Shown here piece by piece: positions 31,863 through 39,189 of a DNA stretch of 39,189 bases. The notes under the pieces are model-generated. The model was not told the DNA's origin. It searched no databases and saw only the letters and a program-made list of their open reading frames with translations. The translations under genes were made by a program, and so were the position numbers. The DNA is taken from assembly GCA_964346245.1 (NCBI GenBank), contig CAYFUF010000014.1:1-39189 (forward strand), given 5' to 3'. The DNA comes from CAYFUF01 sp964346245 (GTDB taxonomy: Bacteria > Bacillota > Clostridia > Tissierellales > Peptoniphilaceae). Within the stretch, counting starts at the first letter, position 1, and each line of letters opens with the position of its first letter.

Positions 31863-32625
31863 GAAAGAAGAGAGAGGCTTCTGGGGAAGAGGTCTTGGGG
31901 CAAACCTCTTGGATATCCTCTTGGGCGACCAAACCAGCTGTCTGAGCTGCGACAATAAGGAGACGGTCCGCTTCCAACTTTGCCCTTCTTGTCTTGAGGA
32001 GCTGGAAGCTGTGGATAAGAAAAATATACTGGACGGCAGCCTCAGAAATGAGGAAGACTTTATCGTCTATTCGGCTTACTTCTACAACAACTTTCTGAAG
32101 GACATGTATGCCCCTTACAAGTTTGAAAAACAGAGCTATTATCGGGATAGTTTCGGGGCGATGCTTACCGCCTATGCCCTTAGGGAGAAAGATTTTAGGG
32201 ATTATGCTTGGCTTACCCTGGTGCCCATGAGCCGGGAGAAGGAGATTCTCCGAGGCTACAATCCTTTGGGTGAGCTTGTCCGGTATATGGCCCTCCAACT
32301 TGATCTTCCTCTGGTTCACACCTTGAAGAAAGTGAAGAAGAATAAGGAGCAAAATAAGTTAAACCGTGTTCAGAGAGAGCGCAATGTGCTGGGCGCCTTC
32401 GGTTTGGATACAAAAAAAGACCAGGTCCGGATGGAAGTGCCGGCTGGTCAGAAGTTTATTCATAAGCAGATTTCCTTGGATGAGCTTGCTCAGACCAAGG
32501 GCATCCTTGTGGATGATTTCCTTACCTCTGGTAATACGATGCGGGAGGCAATATCGGTTCTGCGGTCTGCAGATCTGGATGTGGTGGGCCTGACGCTTGC
32601 CATGTCCTCTTATCCAAAAGACTGA
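31855..32625 (+). CDS. comFC: ComF family protein (phosphoribosyltransferase-like, competence)
   Basis: A 256-aa ComFC/GntX-type protein. The N-terminal zinc-binding pair CLSCDNK and LCPSCLEEL (about 28-52) precedes a PRTase fold ending with the PRPP loop GILVDDFLTSGNTM near 217. NRVQRERNVLGAF is a further ComF feature. It is needed for DNA uptake in transformable Firmicutes. ComFA is not adjacent; the helicase gene upstream is recD2. ATG 31855 lies inside the last codons of recD2, indicating coupling. Confidence 0.9.
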   Translation: MTRKEERGFWGRGLGANLLDILLGDQTSCLSCDNKETVRFQLCPSCLEELEAVDKKNILDGSLRNEEDFIVYSAYFYNNFLKDMYAPYKFEKQSYYRDSFGAMLTAYALREKDFRDYAWLTLVPMSREKEILRGYNPLGELVRYMALQLDLPLVHTLKKVKKNKEQNKLNRVQRERNVLGAFGLDTKKDQVRMEVPAGQKFIHKQISLDELAQTKGILVDDFLTSGNTMREAISVLRSADLDVVGLTLAMSSYPKD

Positions 32626-32651
32626 GATTTCCCATAAGTTAATAAGCGTTG

Positions 32652-32681
32652 AAGGCTAGCCTACTTGGGGCTAGCTTTTCT
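32652..32681. terminator. Terminator between convergent comFC and yihY
   Basis: AAGGCTAGCC pairs with GGCTAGCTTT around a short loop, with TTTTCTTTT after it on the + side. On the minus side the A-rich flank is weaker. Confidence 0.7.
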
Positions 32682-33549
32682 TTTGGAAGGACTTATTGGA
32701 TAAGTTTTCCTCCCCTTGGACAGCCCGGTAAGCGGAGATGATTTCGCCACCGGCAACCATGACCTGGCAAATCATTCGCAGCCAGACGAAGAGGGCAAGG
32801 ACAGACGCCAAAGACCCGTAGTACAGTGACCACGATGATACGTTGCTCATGAACCAAGAGTAAACGACGGTAATCAAGATGATGGAGACCGCAGCAAAGA
32901 TGCCTCCAACAGCAGCTTCCCGCCAACGGATGGAGCCGCTGGAAACGAAAGCTGAGCTCTTGTAGAAGCTGATCAGAATGAAGATCATGATGATGCCTGG
33001 CAGTATTCGCACGATAATGTTGCCGGCGAAGGCCCAGAAGTCACCCAAGATGTCCTTGATGAAAAGGACATTACCAATGAGGTAGTGGAGAGAGTCGTAA
33101 AAGACATAGAACAGGAGCATGATGATAATCACGATGATAAAGATTGCCGTATAGACAGCGGAGATAATCCGCTGGATGATGCCCTGCTGGCGGATTTCGA
33201 AGCCGAAACTCTCATTGGCACTGATGATCAGGGAGTTAATGCCATTGCTGCCCAACCATAGGACGGACACGATGGAAATACCGATGGTTGCCTGGTTGGC
33301 GTTTGAAGCCAAGGTGTCAATCACCGCATTGATGATGTCTTCCGTTCCTTCAGGCAGCTGCGAGGTAATCTTATAAAGGGCTAACTCGGGGTCGGCCAAA
33401 AAGAGGGAGGCAACCTGGATGAAGACAAGAATCAGGGGGATGGCAGCCATCAGTAAAGAGTAGGCCAAGTCGGATGACCTGCTCTTTAAATCTGCTGTTC
33501 GAAGATGAAGGACGATTTCTGAAAAGAAATCCTTAAACTTTGTTTTCAT
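32671..33549 (-). CDS. YihY/BrkB family inner-membrane protein
   Basis: A membrane protein of 292 aa. The N-terminal SSDLAYSLLMAAIPLILVF region and repeated hydrophobic stretches (about six membrane spans) fit the YihY/virulence factor BrkB family (older name RNase BN). GSLASVLALFVWLRM near the C-terminus is characteristic. Its function is not established. ATG 33549 is chosen: GGAG precedes it and it overlaps the end of the S9 peptidase gene by 17 bp, indicating one operon. The longer frame to 33573 lies wholly inside the peptidase gene. Confidence 0.88.
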   Translation of the reverse strand: MKTKFKDFFSEIVLHLRTADLKSRSSDLAYSLLMAAIPLILVFIQVASLFLADPELALYKITSQLPEGTEDIINAVIDTLASNANQATIGISIVSVLWLGSNGINSLIISANESFGFEIRQQGIIQRIISAVYTAIFIIVIIIMLLFYVFYDSLHYLIGNVLFIKDILGDFWAFAGNIIVRILPGIIMIFILISFYKSSAFVSSGSIRWREAAVGGIFAAVSIILITVVYSWFMSNVSSWSLYYGSLASVLALFVWLRMICQVMVAGGEIISAYRAVQGEENLSNKSFQKKS

Positions 33550-35678
33550 GGTTTGGCTCCAAATACTTTTCAAACCAGTCTATGATTTCCTGAAGACGCT
33601 TGATGCGACTTTTTGGTCGGCCTGTCCTGGAGAGATCATGGGTCTCGTCTTTAAAAATGACGAGCTTACTGTCTACACCATTCTCTTTGAGGGCTGCGTA
33701 CATTTGGATGCCCTGGTCAAGTGGGCAGCGCAGGTCCTTGTCGGAATGGATGAAAAGGGTTGGGGTCGTTGCATTTCTTGCATATTTCAATGGAGACTGA
33801 GCCCAGAGTTCGTCAATGTCCGTCCAGGGGCTATGACCTGTTTGATCGGGAACGAAGTAGTAACCGATATCGGAGACACCGTGGAAGCTCGTCCAGTTGG
33901 AGATTGACCGCTGTGCGTTAGCAGCCTTGAAGCGGTCAGTGTGACCAATAATCCAATTGGTCATGAAGCCACCATAGGAGCCGCCCAGGACACCTAGGCG
34001 GTTGGCATCAATACTATCGTACTTCTCGACCACCACATCGGTGAAAGTCATCAAGTCCTCATAATCGATCGTCCCATATTTGCCACGAATATCCGAGTAG
34101 TCCACACCAAAGCCATCCGAACCATGGGGGTTAGTGTAGAAGACGAAGTAGCCTAGGCTTGCTAACAGCTGCATCTCGTGGTGGAGGACGCTACCGAAGA
34201 CGGTCTTAGGACCGCCGTGGATAGATAGGAGTCCGGGATACTTCTTCCCTTCTTCATAATTCAAGGGTTTGATGACAAATCCTTTAATATCTCGCCCATT
34301 AGACGTGAAGCTCAGCTCCTCAATAGGCGCTAGGTTCAACTCATTGAGGGCTTTGCTGAAATCGGTAATCTTTACGGTTTCCTTACCATCGCAAACATAG
34401 AGTTCCGGTAGCTGCAAGTCTCGCATGGCAATGAAATATAACATGTCTTGGTCAATATCGAAACACTCCACAGAACCCTTTTCTTCTATTAGGTTTTCAA
34501 CGGCTTGCCCCTCTTTAACCCGGCTGAGCACGGCGTCGCTAGCTTTTGTTTCGATGAAGTAATAAGCATCATCAAGCGCCTTGCTCGTACGCCCACCACC
34601 GTAGCGGGAATCGGTGCCCACCGTGTTAACGGGTGAATGGTCAAAGCCTTCACCAGCAAAGAGGCTCCACTCCTTGCTTTCCAGATCAATTTGGTAGAGC
34701 ATGGGGTCCTCGTTGATGCCATGCTCGTTTCCTTTAGTGGCAAAAACGAAAGCCTTCTTACCTTGTGGGTGGAAGTCCAACCCATGAATCATATACTCAG
34801 CCCCCATCAGCTGCTTTGTTTCTTTGCTCTTTAAATCGTAAGCATAAAGCGCGCTGTACATGTCCATTAGAGGCTTGTTTTCTGAAGCAGAATAGATGAG
34901 GCTGGTCTTATCTTTGGCTAAGTCCCAGGATTCAACACTCATATTTTCTGGGGTCAAGGGAGTCAAAATGCCCTTCTCCAGCTGTTCATTTTTTTTCTTT
35001 TCACTCTTCTCATTACTGTCGGNNNNNNNNNNNNNNNNNNNNNNNNNNNNNNNNNNNNNNNNNNNNNNNNNNNNNNNNNNNNNNNNNNNNNNNNNNNNNN
35101 NNNNNNNNNNNNNNNNNNNNNNTGTCGGAATCTGCCGTTTCCTTCTTGGACTTGGCGCACTCCTCGAAGTAGAGTTTGGAGTCGAATTGGTAGAGTTTCG
35201 TCTGCTGGTCTAGCGTGTAGCCTTGACCGTTCAACCAGAAAGGTAGCTTTTCAATATCGACCCAATCTTCTTTGGACGACTTTTCTTCGACACCAGAGAG
35301 AATGAATTGACCTTGTCCGATTGTCTTTATCTGGCTGACCTGTAGGTCTACGTGGAAGTGGAACTGGGCCTCGCCTCCGGTCAAGTCGATTCGCCAGAAG
35401 TTGCTGCCCGATTTTAAGGCGTCATTTTCGACGGTTCGAGCCGAGCTGAAGATTAGCGTGGTATCGTTAAGGAAGAGGAACATTCCATCCTTGCCGGATG
35501 AGGTGAGGGGGTAGACCCTGCCGCTTAGGGCATGGTAGGCCCATAGGTTGGTCTCATATTTATTCTTCTTTTCATTAGCGGTTGTCACTTGGAAGACCAC
35601 ATAGTCTCCCTTAGGGCTAATCTGTAAGTTATGGGCATAAGGCCAATGAGCGAACTCATTGATCGTAATTTTTTTCAT
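33533..35678 (-). CDS. S9 family prolyl oligopeptidase/acylaminoacyl-peptidase, interrupted by an assembly gap
   Basis: The C-terminal alpha/beta-hydrolase domain has the nucleophile elbow GVLGGSYGGFMTNW, the acid in HSDKDLRCPLDQ and the catalytic His in DETHDLSRTG. The N-terminal part, with SPKGDYVVFQV-type segments, is the beta-propeller. The gene looks broken by 100 N at 35023-35122. However, TGTCGG is present on both sides of the gap, and merging the two copies restores one open frame of about 679 aa. The joined segment reads ETADSDSNEKSEKK, and the length is close to the usual 650-690. The enzyme trims short peptides in the cytoplasm. Start ATG 35678 follows AAAGGC. Confidence 0.88.
35023..35122. 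other. Assembly gap (100 N) inside the S9 peptidase gene
   Basis: Exactly 100 N. TGTCGG ends the left side (35017-35022) and starts the right side (35123-35128). Removing the N run and one copy (106 bases) keeps the peptidase frame open, so no sequence is likely missing. Keeping 100 bases as real would shift the frame. Confidence 0.88.
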
Positions 35679-35750
35679 TGTCAGCCTTTCTTGCTTGTTT
35701 TCCTGTTGCAATCATTACTTTTCTTGTCGGTTGTCTCTCGTATTCGTTTC

Positions 35751-37127
35751 CTATTTCAGTTTTCTAGCGATAGCAATGCCACTAGCGCTTGCCTGTGACA
35801 GGGAGTGGGTAATACCAGAGCCGTCGCCTACAGCAAATAGACCAGGAATGATGGTCTCGAACTCATTATCTACTTCCACTAGGGAGTTGTAGAATTTCAC
35901 TTCAATGCCATAGAGGAGGGTATCTTCGTTGGCCATACCCGGAGCCACCTTATCCAAGGCATAGATCATTTCGATGATGTCATCCAGTTGTCGCTTGGGC
36001 ATGACGAGGGATAGGTCGCCAGGTGTTGCTTTCAGCGTTGGCTTGGTGAAGCATTTCTTCATGCGCCTGTCGCTTGATCTTCTTCCGCGCACCAAGTCAC
36101 CAAAGCGTTGCAAGAGGACACCGCCACCTAACATGTTGGATAGGCGGGCGATAGACTCACCATACTCATTGGAATCCTTAAAGGGTTCTGTAAAGTGGTT
36201 GGATACCAAAAGTGCGAAGTTGGTATTCTCTGTATAGAGGGCGGGCTCGGAGAAGGAGTGACCGTTCACAGTAATAATGCCGTTGGTGTTCTCCGTGACG
36301 ACGACGCCATAAGGGTTCATGCAGAAGGTGCGGACTAAGTCGTTATACTGCTCAGTCTGATAGACAATCTTTGACTCGTATACTTCGTCGGTGATGTGCT
36401 TAAAAATCTCTGCTGGCACTTCCACGCGAAGCCCGATGTCTACTCGGTTGCTCTTTCTAGGAATGCCGAATTTATCAAAAACTTGGCTCATCCATTTTGA
36501 ACCGGACCGACCTGAGGCAAGAACTAAGGAGTCACAACTGAAGGAGTCCCCTTTATCCGTCTCAATCTTAAAGCCTTGGCCATTCTTGTCTACCTCGGTC
36601 ACTTCCGTTGCGAAGAGATAGTCGATGTGGTCCTTGGTGTACTGGTACATGTTTTCCAAAATCTTCTTATTGCGGTCGGTGCCGAAGTGGCGGACCTTAG
36701 CATCGAGTAGGTGGAGGTTATTCTGCAGCATCTTTGTCTTTAAGCCACTGCTTCCTGTGGAATAAAGCTTGGATGGCGTCTCACTTTCATCAAAAGAAAG
36801 GAGAACTGAATCAACATACTCCATCATATCGATTGCTTCATTGTCTCCTAAATAGCGGTGGAGGTCTCCACCAAAGTTATTAGTAATATTATATTTGCCG
36901 TCGGAAAGTGTTCCTGCGCCACCAAAGCCGCTCATAATGTGGCAGGAAGGTTTGCAGTGGATGCAGTGGTCGACTTTACCATCGGTAATTGGGCAGGATC
37001 TTCTCGCAACTTCCTGTCCTTTGTCTACAATCAGGACCTTCTTATCTGATTGTTGATGCGTAAACTCATAAGCTGCGAAAACTCCGCTAGCTCCAGCTCC
37101 GACAATAATGACATCATAGTGTTTCAT
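35751..37127 (-). CDS. NAD(P)/FAD-dependent oxidoreductase (uncharacterised dehydrogenase family)
   Basis: A flavoprotein of 458 aa. The N-terminal FAD-binding motif is VIIVGAGASGVFAAYE. A Cys-rich block follows, CPITDGKVDHCIHCKPSCHI near residue 45, and then SGFGGAGTLSDGK. The central SLVLASGRSGSKW and the C-terminal GLFAVGDGSGITHSLSQASASG complete the FAD fold. It resembles a widespread group of uncharacterised FAD dehydrogenases of the HI0933/geranylgeranyl-reductase-like type. The four Cys might bind a metal or cluster. Substrate unknown. It reads towards the S9 gene with a 72-bp gap. Confidence 0.87.
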   Translation of the reverse strand: MKHYDVIIVGAGASGVFAAYEFTHQQSDKKVLIVDKGQEVARRSCPITDGKVDHCIHCKPSCHIMSGFGGAGTLSDGKYNITNNFGGDLHRYLGDNEAIDMMEYVDSVLLSFDESETPSKLYSTGSSGLKTKMLQNNLHLLDAKVRHFGTDRNKKILENMYQYTKDHIDYLFATEVTEVDKNGQGFKIETDKGDSFSCDSLVLASGRSGSKWMSQVFDKFGIPRKSNRVDIGLRVEVPAEIFKHITDEVYESKIVYQTEQYNDLVRTFCMNPYGVVVTENTNGIITVNGHSFSEPALYTENTNFALLVSNHFTEPFKDSNEYGESIARLSNMLGGGVLLQRFGDLVRGRRSSDRRMKKCFTKPTLKATPGDLSLVMPKRQLDDIIEMIYALDKVAPGMANEDTLLYGIEVKFYNSLVEVDNEFETIIPGLFAVGDGSGITHSLSQASASGIAIARKLK

Positions 37128-37339
37128 CGTTTCCCCTTTTTTTCTTACTTTAATTTACCCTTTTTTTTAGGCCCTAAGGCGTATTCTTGCTCTTCGTGCC
37201 ATCCATGAGTCTATCATATCCTATAACGAATTGGAAAAGAAGAAAGAAGGGAATCTTGTCTGCTCTAACTGGTGGAAATTGCCAATGTGGGTTATATATG
37301 ACCTAGGACTGCGACTTCAGATCTAGAGAGGAAGACCTT
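37128..37339. other. Intergenic region between divergent genes
   Basis: About 210 bp, AT-rich, with long poly-T tracts next to the FAD oxidoreductase start. No clear promoter pair or structured element was recognised. Confidence 0.4.
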
Positions 37340-37951
37340 ATGAGTAAACAAGAGATTGTACAACGATTCCGCGCAAAGAGAGAAAGCGCTAAAGAGAGAA
37401 TGAAAGCGAAGGCGGATGTAAGGGGAGCCATCGGTCCCGTGCTTTTCGATAGTGGGACCGAGGAGATGTCCTGGATAGATGACCGCATTAGGGACGCTGA
37501 TCTCATCACCGCAGCAATTGACAGGGCAACGGACAAGCTGGATGAATACAGGGAGAAGACAGCAGATAACACTACCGTCTTAAAACCGAATGCAATTGGA
37601 AAGTTAGGCGACATGGGCCGGTCAAGAAAGGGTGTTCAGGTAGAGCTTAAGGCAATTCAGGACTTGAACTACTTTTACGACCAACTTCAGGTCCACGACC
37701 TTTATTGGGACCTTGCTCAAATCGGCCGTGACAACATCTCCGAGCACCTCGTCGTCAAGGCGACGGACAGGTTGTCCAGACCCAAGACTCAGCTCCAGCT
37801 CAAGCAGCAGATGTTGGATTTAATTAACCAGAAAAAACAGGTAAAGCGAATTCGAAGCAAGCTGGTTTACCACAAGAGACAGATGGAGTTATTAGCAAAA
37901 GAAGCTCAGCTATCCGAGAAGTTTGATAGAATGAAGTCATCATTTGAATAA
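37340..37951 (+). CDS. Hypothetical coiled-coil protein, 203 aa
   Basis: I do not recognise a named family. The protein is soluble, basic and mostly helical: a Lys/Arg/Glu-rich N-terminus (FRAKRESAKERMKAKADV), a mid-part with WIDDRIRDADLITAAIDRA and LNYFYDQLQVHDLYWDL, and a C-terminal coiled coil rich in Gln, Lys and Leu (LQLKQQMLDLINQKKQ...). It has no signal peptide or membrane segment. AGAGGAAG lies before the ATG. It is 37 bp upstream of galU on the same strand, so probably co-transcribed with it; a role near cell-envelope sugar metabolism is only a guess. Confidence 0.7.
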   Translation: MSKQEIVQRFRAKRESAKERMKAKADVRGAIGPVLFDSGTEEMSWIDDRIRDADLITAAIDRATDKLDEYREKTADNTTVLKPNAIGKLGDMGRSRKGVQVELKAIQDLNYFYDQLQVHDLYWDLAQIGRDNISEHLVVKATDRLSRPKTQLQLKQQMLDLINQKKQVKRIRSKLVYHKRQMELLAKEAQLSEKFDRMKSSFE

Positions 37952-37988
37952 GCACCACTAATTTCTTAGAGAACTGAGGAGGATAGTA

Positions 37989-38867
37989 ATGAAAGTTCGT
38001 AAAGCGGTTATTCCCGTTGCGGGCCTTGGCACACGCTTTTTGCCTGCAACCAAAGCATCACCCAAAGAGATGTTAGCTATTGTGGATAGGCCTGCTCTTC
38101 AATACATCGTAGAAGAAGCCTCTGCGGCTGGCATCGAAAGCATTCTCTTTGTCACCAACAGGGGCAAGTCTGCTATCGAGAACCACTTCGACCACAATAT
38201 CGAGCTTGAGCTTGCCTTGGAAGAGAAGGGCAAGACCAAGGCATTAAACGAGGTCCAAGCCATCAATGACCTGGCTAATATTTTCTACGTAAGACAAAAT
38301 GAGACACTTGGTTTAGGTCATGCGGTGCTCTGTGCCAAGGACTTCATTAACGACGAACCTTTCGCCATTCTTTTGGGCGATGACGTCGTCTACAACCCCA
38401 CCAGCCCTTGCATTGCCCAGCTCATTGCTGAATACGAGAAGCGGGGCGGTTCTGTTCTAGGCTCCCAGATTGTCGAGCCTAGTCAAATCAGCAAGTACGG
38501 CAGTGTCGATGGGGAAAAGATCGACGAGGATGTATACAGGATTCATTCCATTGTCGAGAAGCCAAAACAGGATGAGGCACCATCCAATGTGGCCGTTCTA
38601 GGTCGTTACGTCTTGGAACCCCAGATTTTCGACTATCTGGAAAAAACTAAGCCTGGCGTTGGCAACGAGATTCAGCTGACCGATGCGCTCAGGGATATGG
38701 CCAAAGATCGTGACATGTACGCCTACAACTTTAAAGGCCGCCGCTACGACATTGGCGACAAGCAGGGCTTCTTAGAAGCAACTGTGGAGTATGCACTTCG
38801 AGACGAGAGTTTGAAAGATGAGTTTTCAGCCTACCTGCAAAGCATTAGTGACGAACTCAGGAAATAA
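37989..38867 (+). CDS. galU: UTP-glucose-1-phosphate uridylyltransferase GalU
   Basis: Makes UDP-glucose from UTP and glucose-1-phosphate for wall teichoic acids, glycolipids and capsule. The 292-aa product has the nucleotide-binding AVIPVAGLGTRFLPATKASPKEM at the start, LGLGHAVLCAKDFI near residue 102, ILLGDDVV near 124 and EIQLTDALRDM near 228. GAGGA lies before the ATG. A hairpin terminator follows. Confidence 0.97.
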   Translation: MKVRKAVIPVAGLGTRFLPATKASPKEMLAIVDRPALQYIVEEASAAGIESILFVTNRGKSAIENHFDHNIELELALEEKGKTKALNEVQAINDLANIFYVRQNETLGLGHAVLCAKDFINDEPFAILLGDDVVYNPTSPCIAQLIAEYEKRGGSVLGSQIVEPSQISKYGSVDGEKIDEDVYRIHSIVEKPKQDEAPSNVAVLGRYVLEPQIFDYLEKTKPGVGNEIQLTDALRDMAKDRDMYAYNFKGRRYDIGDKQGFLEATVEYALRDESLKDEFSAYLQSISDELRK

Positions 38868-38878
38868 GCTAAGATAAC

Positions 38879-38943
38879 AAAAAACGTCTACCCACTAGGT
38901 CTTCGTTGCGCTGCGGCTTGAGATTTTATGTGTAGACGTTTTT
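38879..38943 (+). terminator. Terminator after galU with a 40-base loop
   Basis: AAAAACGTCTAC (38880-38891) pairs with GTAGACGTTTTT (38932-38943). The loop is unusually long and contains CTAGGTCTTCGTTGCGCTGCGG-like sequence that resembles the repeats at 11485-11520. Confidence 0.65.
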
Positions 38944-38992
38944 GATCTAGGCATGGCCTAGCAGATGTATAAAAGCAGTAAAATAAGGAAAA

Positions 38993-39189
38993 GGGGCTGT
39001 TGCAAAGTAGCCTAATGACAAAAAGAGGGCCATGCATAAAAGCCAGGTCCTCTTTTATTTGCTGATGTAATTAATGGTTGACCAATACATTGCCCAACAG
39101 TCACTTATTTTACTCAAGAAAGAGTGCCTTTTGACCCTAAGATTTTTTTTTCGAGTTTATACTAGTAATTTTCCGGGCCATGTGACCTT
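38993..39189. repeat. Dispersed repeat module, copy 2 (inverted relative to 11905-12084), cut by window end
   Basis: It begins with GGGGCTGTTGCAA, an IS-end-like sequence. It then has a hairpin with GGACC/GGTCC-type arms, the 25-bp stretch identical to copy 1 (39068-39092) and, at the right edge, an inverted AAGGTC...ACTAGTATAAA unit with about 51-bp spacing to the next AGGGTC word. The 52-bp repeat therefore continues beyond the window. Confidence 0.75.

Overview
The window comes from a low-GC-type Gram-positive bacterium of the order Lactobacillales. The grounds are strong AGGAGG-type ribosome binding sites, a citCDEFXG citrate-lyase locus with a GntR/FCD regulator, RecD2, ComFC, a CBS-domain Mn pyrophosphatase, YihY and a LURP-one protein. 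An Aerococcaceae-like lineage is possible, but genus cannot be fixed from sequence alone. Two 100-N scaffold gaps (2106-2205 and 35023-35122) mark this as a draft assembly. Both gaps are flanked by the same short word on each side, so they look like unmerged contig overlaps and not missing sequence.

Layout. 1-2.4 kb: an ABC-F ATPase (-), an eroded Ppx/GppA gene and a tRNA-Gln(CUG). 2.4-11.4 kb: a citrate-fermentation locus. citG-citC (-) diverge from citX-pckA (+); then come a decayed AbrB-type membrane protein and citD-citE-citF plus a GntR regulator (+). There is no oxaloacetate decarboxylase or citrate transporter in the locus; an ATP-type PEP carboxykinase occupies that metabolic position. 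11.4-12.6 kb: about 1.1 kb without a gene, filled by 52-bp-period repeats. 12.6-16.9 kb: an iron/cobalamin-type ABC importer (lipoprotein, FecCD permease, ATPase) with a class I methyltransferase. 17-19.1 kb: a small hypothetical gene, an inositol-monophosphatase-family enzyme and a pyridoxal-kinase-like gene. 19.2-19.6 kb: a second 52-bp-period palindrome array, followed by an XRE regulator and a LURP-one protein. 20.8-24.6 kb: an SPFH/zinc-ribbon protein divergent from ftsH. 24.6-32.6 kb: housekeeping genes (CBS-PPase, Sua5, upp, murA, recD2, comFC). 32.7-37.1 kb: yihY, an S9 peptidase split by the second gap, and an FAD oxidoreductase (all -). 37.3-38.9 kb: a coiled-coil hypothetical gene and galU. 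The last 0.2 kb is an inverted copy of the repeat module at 11.9-12.1 kb.

How the genes work together. CitX and CitG would make and attach the prosthetic group of CitD, and CitC would acetylate it. CitDEF would then split citrate to acetate and oxaloacetate, and PckA could turn oxaloacetate into PEP. A GntR-type operator in the divergent citG/citX region fits control by the regulator encoded after citF.

The most unusual content is intergenic. At two loci, palindromes repeat every 52 bp, about five turns of B-DNA. The palindrome arms are conserved within an array but differ between arrays, and loops and spacers vary. I do not recognise this repeat class.
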